Source: an uncultured Selenomonadales bacterium (lineage in GTDB: Bacteria; Bacillota_C; Negativicutes; Selenomonadales; Selenomonadaceae). From it: DNA of 8,473 nucleotides. The stretch is from NCBI GenBank assembly GCA_937916025.1, contig CALGGX010000395.1, forward strand, positions 1-8,473, in the 5' to 3' direction. Below are positions 6,208 to 8,473 of this stretch, in pieces. The notes beneath the pieces are model-generated. The model saw only the letters and a program-made list of their open reading frames with translations, did no database searches and was not told where the DNA came from. Each line of letters starts with the position of its first letter. Within the stretch, counting starts at the first letter, position 1. Position numbers and translations under genes: made by a program.

Positions 6208-6837
6208 TTACTCTTTGACGATTTCATCCGACGTCTGTTTGATTTCCGCCTTCGACGGATCTTTAATGCCGCGCTTCGCACGATAATCCTTCGTCGCCAT
6301 GCTTAATGCCTTCGACAGTTCGCTCCGAACTTCGACTGCCGCAACTCCGCCCATCGTATCCGACAACAGCCGTTCGGTATTCGCCACGCGCACCGCCGAA
6401 TCGATCGCCTTGAGCTTCTCTTCGTCGCCGGAATTCAATGCTGTCGACAAGTAGCTCTGCGCGTTTTCCATGTCTTTCTTCGTCTGCTCGGCTCCGTTTT
6501 TCATGTTGAGTCCGGCATCGGAACTTTTCTGCGCGTATTTTGCCTCCGCGCTCTCCGTTATCAAATTCTTGTTGGTAATGCTGTCGTTGGTCGCAATGTT
6601 GATATTCTCGGTTGCCGCTTGCAACAACGCCACGGAATAATACAGATTTTCGAGCATTCGGCTTTGTCTGTTGTTGAGTCCTTCGACATCAACGCCGCCT
6701 CCGGCAATTCCGCCGAGCGCACTGCCGATGCTGCCGAGACTGAGTGCATGCGCCGTCGATGTCGGCAACATCATTCCGCCCGCCGCGAGACTCATTGCCA
6801 ATACTCCCGCCGCTACTTTTTTACAAATTCTCTTCAT
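6208..6837 (-). CDS. Small exported helical protein of unknown function, first gene of operon
   Basis: The 209-residue product has a signal peptide (MKRICKKVAAGVLAMSLAAG, cleaved near AHA31). A glycine-rich stretch follows (SLGSIGSALGGIAGGGVDVE), then a mostly alpha-helical body rich in Ala, Asn, Lys and Glu (about 53-209). No cysteine follows the signal peptide, and there is no enzyme motif. I recognise no family. The frame could be extended upstream to 6939, but the ATG at 6837 is preceded by an ideal GGAGG site 7 bases away and begins the signal peptide, so this start is preferred. A structural or adaptor role would fit its shape and first position, but that is inference. Stop TAA at 6210-6208. 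Confidence 0.82.
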   Translation of the reverse strand: MKRICKKVAAGVLAMSLAAGGMMLPTSTAHALSLGSIGSALGGIAGGGVDVEGLNNRQSRMLENLYYSVALLQAATENINIATNDSITNKNLITESAEAKYAQKSSDAGLNMKNGAEQTKKDMENAQSYLSTALNSGDEEKLKAIDSAVRVANTERLLSDTMGGVAAVEVRSELSKALSMATKDYRAKRGIKDPSKAEIKQTSDEIVKE

Positions 6838-6870
6838 CCAAATTCCTCCAATCGCTTCCAAAAGACGAAA

Positions 6871-6905
6871 ACATCCTCCTCTATGTTTCCATAAGGAGAG
6901 GATGT
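6871..6905 (-). promoter_or_regulatory. Hairpin with T-rich tail in the operon leader (possible attenuator)
   Basis: On the minus strand ACATCCTC (6905-6898) and GAGGATGT (6878-6871) form a perfect 8-bp stem with a 19-base loop. It is followed by TTTCGTCTTTT. The hairpin lies between the operon promoter and the first ribosome site. Its T tail is interrupted and the loop is long, so it is a weak terminator at best. A 9-codon frame (MGHPLLMET, 6910-6881) without a clear ribosome site lies in it. Confidence 0.3.
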
Positions 6906-6944
6906 CCCATCTGCAATTATTAATCCGCGCAATCGACATTTAAT

Positions 6945-6987
6945 GATCGATTTACGTTGCATTTATTATGTATGCAGCAAATCGATC
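6945..6987. promoter_or_regulatory. 43-bp dyad over the operon -10 region (candidate operator)
   Basis: GATCGATTT (6945-6953) and AAATCGATC (6979-6987) are perfect 9-bp reverse complements. Inside, TGCAT (6958-6962) and ATGCA (6972-6976) form a second dyad, off-centre by one base. The dyad covers the presumed -10 and start site, with the -35 just outside. This suits a repressor site; as RNA the 3' half could also form a hairpin. Confidence 0.5.
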
Positions 6988-6997
6988 TCGTTGTCAA
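6967..6997 (-). promoter_or_regulatory. Probable promoter of the six-gene operon
   Basis: On the minus strand TTGACA (6997-6992) is a perfect -35. Possible -10 boxes are TACATA at a 19-base spacer (6972-6967) or CATACA at 17 (6974-6969), so the -10 is imperfect or the spacing long. A weak promoter under control by a regulator would look like this. Transcription would start near 6960, leaving a leader of about 120 bases. Confidence 0.5.
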
Positions 6998-7029
6998 TTA
7001 GAATTTCATTAAAAACCGATTAAAAAATC

Positions 7030-7058
7030 TTGACATTACCCGCGCTCGACGTTGTAAA
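7030..7058 (+). promoter_or_regulatory. Promoter of larB
   Basis: TTGACA (7030-7035), a 17-base spacer and TGTAAA (7053-7058) form a sigma-70-type promoter with a perfect -35 and a -10 matching 4 of 6 bases. AT-rich sequence just upstream (7000-7029) could be an UP element. Transcription would start near 7065, about 20 bases before the gene. Confidence 0.6.
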
Positions 7059-7084
7059 CTGCATTGAATTGATTGAAGGAGTGA

Positions 7085-7855
7085 ATGTGGTTGAATGAAA
7101 AAAATTTGCGCGAGATGCTTGCAAAATTCCGCGCGGGCGAACTCAACGAAGACTCGATCGTCGGCGCAATAAAAAATATCTCGCTGACGTCGGTCGAGGA
7201 GCTCGGTTTCGCGTCCGTCGATCATCTCCGAGAACTTCGGCAGGGGTTTCCGGAAGTCGTTTACGCCGCCGGCAAGACCAAAGAACAATTGCTCTCGATC
7301 CTGCAATCGCTGTACGCTCGGAGCGGCGGCAATTTGATCGCCACACGCGCCTCGCTCGAGCAGTACGAATTCGTCCGCGCGGAGCTTCCGATGATGACTT
7401 ACGATCCGATCGCGCGGATGATTTATCTCGATCGCGACACGACCATCGAGCGCGATCCCGAGCGCATGATCTTAATCGTAAGTGCCGGGACGAGTGACAT
7501 GCCCGTCGCCGAGGAAGCTCGATTGACGGCGTATCTCTGGGGCAATTGCGTCAAGACGTGCTACGATTGCGGCGTCGCCGGCATTCATCGATTGATGCGG
7601 CATCTCGACGACATTCAATCGGCGAATGTTCTGATTGTCGTGGCGGGAATGGAAGGCGCGCTCGCGAGCGTCGTCGGCGGTCTGACTTCGCGTCCGGTGA
7701 TCGCCGTGCCGACGAGCGTAGGTTACGGCGCGTCGTTTCATGGGCTCGCCGCTCTGCTCGCGATGCTCAATTCATGCGCGGCAGGAGTCGCCGTCGTTAA
7801 CATCGACAACGGCTTCGGAGCGGGAGTCATGGCCGACAAGATCAATCACTGTTGA
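7085..7855 (+). CDS. larB: LarB, pyridinium-3,5-biscarboxylic acid mononucleotide synthase
   Basis: LarB carries out the first step of nickel-pincer nucleotide synthesis, carboxylating and hydrolysing nicotinic acid adenine dinucleotide; the cofactor serves lactate racemase and related LarA enzymes in the cytoplasm. The 256-residue product matches the family length (about 250). It has an N-terminal domain with FPEVVYAAGKTKEQ (55-68) and a PurE-like C-terminal domain. Motifs there are AGTSDMPVAEEA (134-145), DCGVAGIHR (161-169), AGMEGALASV (187-196), PTSVGYG (209-215) and NIDNGFGAG (239-247). Cys231 corresponds to the cysteine that binds the pyridine ring in Lactobacillus LarB. Start ATG at 7085 follows AAGGAG with short spacing; a TTG at 7091 is an alternative. 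No larC, larE or larA is visible nearby. Confidence 0.93.
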   Translation: MWLNEKNLREMLAKFRAGELNEDSIVGAIKNISLTSVEELGFASVDHLRELRQGFPEVVYAAGKTKEQLLSILQSLYARSGGNLIATRASLEQYEFVRAELPMMTYDPIARMIYLDRDTTIERDPERMILIVSAGTSDMPVAEEARLTAYLWGNCVKTCYDCGVAGIHRLMRHLDDIQSANVLIVVAGMEGALASVVGGLTSRPVIAVPTSVGYGASFHGLAALLAMLNSCAAGVAVVNIDNGFGAGVMADKINHC

Positions 7856-7881
7856 CAAAGTGTTGCAAACGAGCGTATAAT
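7852..7881 (+). promoter_or_regulatory. Consensus promoter of metY overlapping the larB stop codon
   Basis: TTGACA (7852-7857), an 18-base spacer and TATAAT (7876-7881) match the sigma-70 consensus at all 12 positions. The -35 box includes the TGA stop of larB (7853-7855). Transcription would start near 7888, with a leader of about 24 bases containing an AGAGGAGAA ribosome site (7897-7905). There is no room for a SAM riboswitch or T-box, so control is not by a leader RNA. Confidence 0.85.
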
Positions 7882-7911
7882 TCGCCAGTTTACATTGAGA
7901 GGAGAATTATC

Positions 7912-8473
7912 ATGTCAGAACGCAAGTACAAATTTGAGACTCTCCAGTTGCACGTCGGTCAGGAACAAGCCGATCCCGTCACCGATGCCCGCGCCGTGCC
8001 CATCTATCAGACGACGTCTTATGTATTTCATAATTTCGATCACGCCGCCGATCGCTTCGGTCTTCGAGATGCCGGCAATATTTACGGTCGACTTACCAAT
8101 CCGACGCAAGACGTTCTCGAACGACGAATTGCCGCGCTTGAGGGCGGTTCCGCCGCGCTTGCCTTGGCGAGCGGAGCTGCGGCCGTCACTTACGCCGTGC
8201 AGGCACTCGCTCATGCCGGTCAGCACATAGTCGCCGCCACCACAATCTACGGCGGTACTTTCAATCTCTTCGAGCATACTCTGCCCGATTACGGCATTAC
8301 CACGACGTTTGTAGATCCGAGCAAGGGCGTCGATGTTTTCGAAGACGCGATCAAAGACAACACGCAATTGATCTTTATCGAGTCCGTCGGCAATCCGAAC
8401 GCGACTCTCATCGACATCAAAGCCGTTGCCGATATTGCACACAAACACAACATTCCGCTCGTCATCGACAACA
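7912..8473 (+). CDS. metY: O-acetylhomoserine sulfhydrylase, N-terminal part (runs off right edge)
   Basis: MetY is a PLP-dependent Cys/Met-metabolism enzyme that makes homocysteine from O-acetylhomoserine and sulfide. The first 187 residues are in the window, beginning MSERKYKFETLQLHVGQEQ. Family motifs are PIYQTTSYVF (30-39), YGRLTNPT (58-65), LERRIAALEGG (68-78), SGAAA (87-91), TIYGGTFNLF, FIESVGNPN and VIDN at the edge, where Asp186 is the residue that contacts the PLP ring nitrogen. The PLP lysine lies beyond the window. The opening and motifs fit the sulfhydrylase branch better than MetB, but this cannot be settled from half the gene. ATG at 7912 follows AGAGGAGAA at good spacing. Confidence 0.9.
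   Translation, partial: MSERKYKFETLQLHVGQEQADPVTDARAVPIYQTTSYVFHNFDHAADRFGLRDAGNIYGRLTNPTQDVLERRIAALEGGSAALALASGAAAVTYAVQALAHAGQHIVAATTIYGGTFNLFEHTLPDYGITTTFVDPSKGVDVFEDAIKDNTQLIFIESVGNPNATLIDIKAVADIAHKHNIPLVIDN

Noticed and set aside
4819..6306. Plus-strand open frame of 495 codons opposite the operon
   Set aside because: It spans the start of one gene, all of a second and the end of a third on the other strand, with His/Arg/Phe-rich composition and no recognisable domain; a shadow frame.
6838..6939. Upstream extension of the first operon gene by 34 residues
   Set aside because: It would bury the signal peptide inside the protein; the ATG at 6837 has GGAGG at 7 bases.
7856..7911. SAM riboswitch or T-box before metY
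   Set aside because: The leader is about 24 bases after the mapped consensus promoter, too short for either element.

Overview
The window most likely comes from a diderm Firmicute of the class Negativicutes (Selenomonas/Veillonella relatives). The best evidence is the gene running off the left edge on the minus strand: a Sec signal peptide followed directly by an S-layer homology start (NPFSDVPAGHWAYDAV), the typical N-terminus of OmpM/Mep45 porins, which tether the outer membrane to the cell wall in that class. Strong AGGAGG-type ribosome sites and TTGACA/TATAAT promoters fit a Firmicute. Genus and species cannot be fixed from the sequence alone.

Layout. Positions 1-6837 are all minus-strand; 7085-8473 are plus-strand. 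A 247-base divergent intergenic region (6838-7084) separates the halves. Reading leftward from it: two exported proteins I do not recognise (6837-6208 and 6153-4945); an exported protein with a FlgT-N-like domain (4937-3783); a related exported protein (3773-2919); an LPP20-family exported protein (2887-1994); and a TPR protein (1993-1091). Gaps are 54, 7, 9, 31 and 0 bases, and a canonical intrinsic terminator follows (1073-1040), so this looks like one six-gene operon. A CAP/SCP-domain secreted protein (1015-323) starts only 25 bases beyond the terminator, and the OmpM-type porin follows with its own promoter.

Plus strand: larB (nickel-pincer nucleotide cofactor synthesis) from its own promoter, then metY (O-acetylhomoserine sulfhydrylase, cut by the window edge), whose consensus promoter has its -35 box overlapping the larB stop codon.

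Interpretation. The core of interest is the six-gene operon. LPP20 and FlgT-N domains are known from FlgP and FlgT, parts of the outer-membrane and periplasmic rings of sheathed or polar flagella in Proteobacteria. Here the domains occur with two unrecognised exported proteins, a TPR protein and a neighbouring OmpM gene. A periplasmic or outer-membrane assembly is a reasonable hypothesis, but no flagellar structural gene is visible and the function is unproven. The TPR frame is separated from the LPP20 gene by a single in-frame TGA, lacks its own signal peptide and has no well-placed start, so its expression is a puzzle. The operon promoter lies in a 43-bp dyad and its leader has a hairpin with a T-rich tail, both suggesting regulation.
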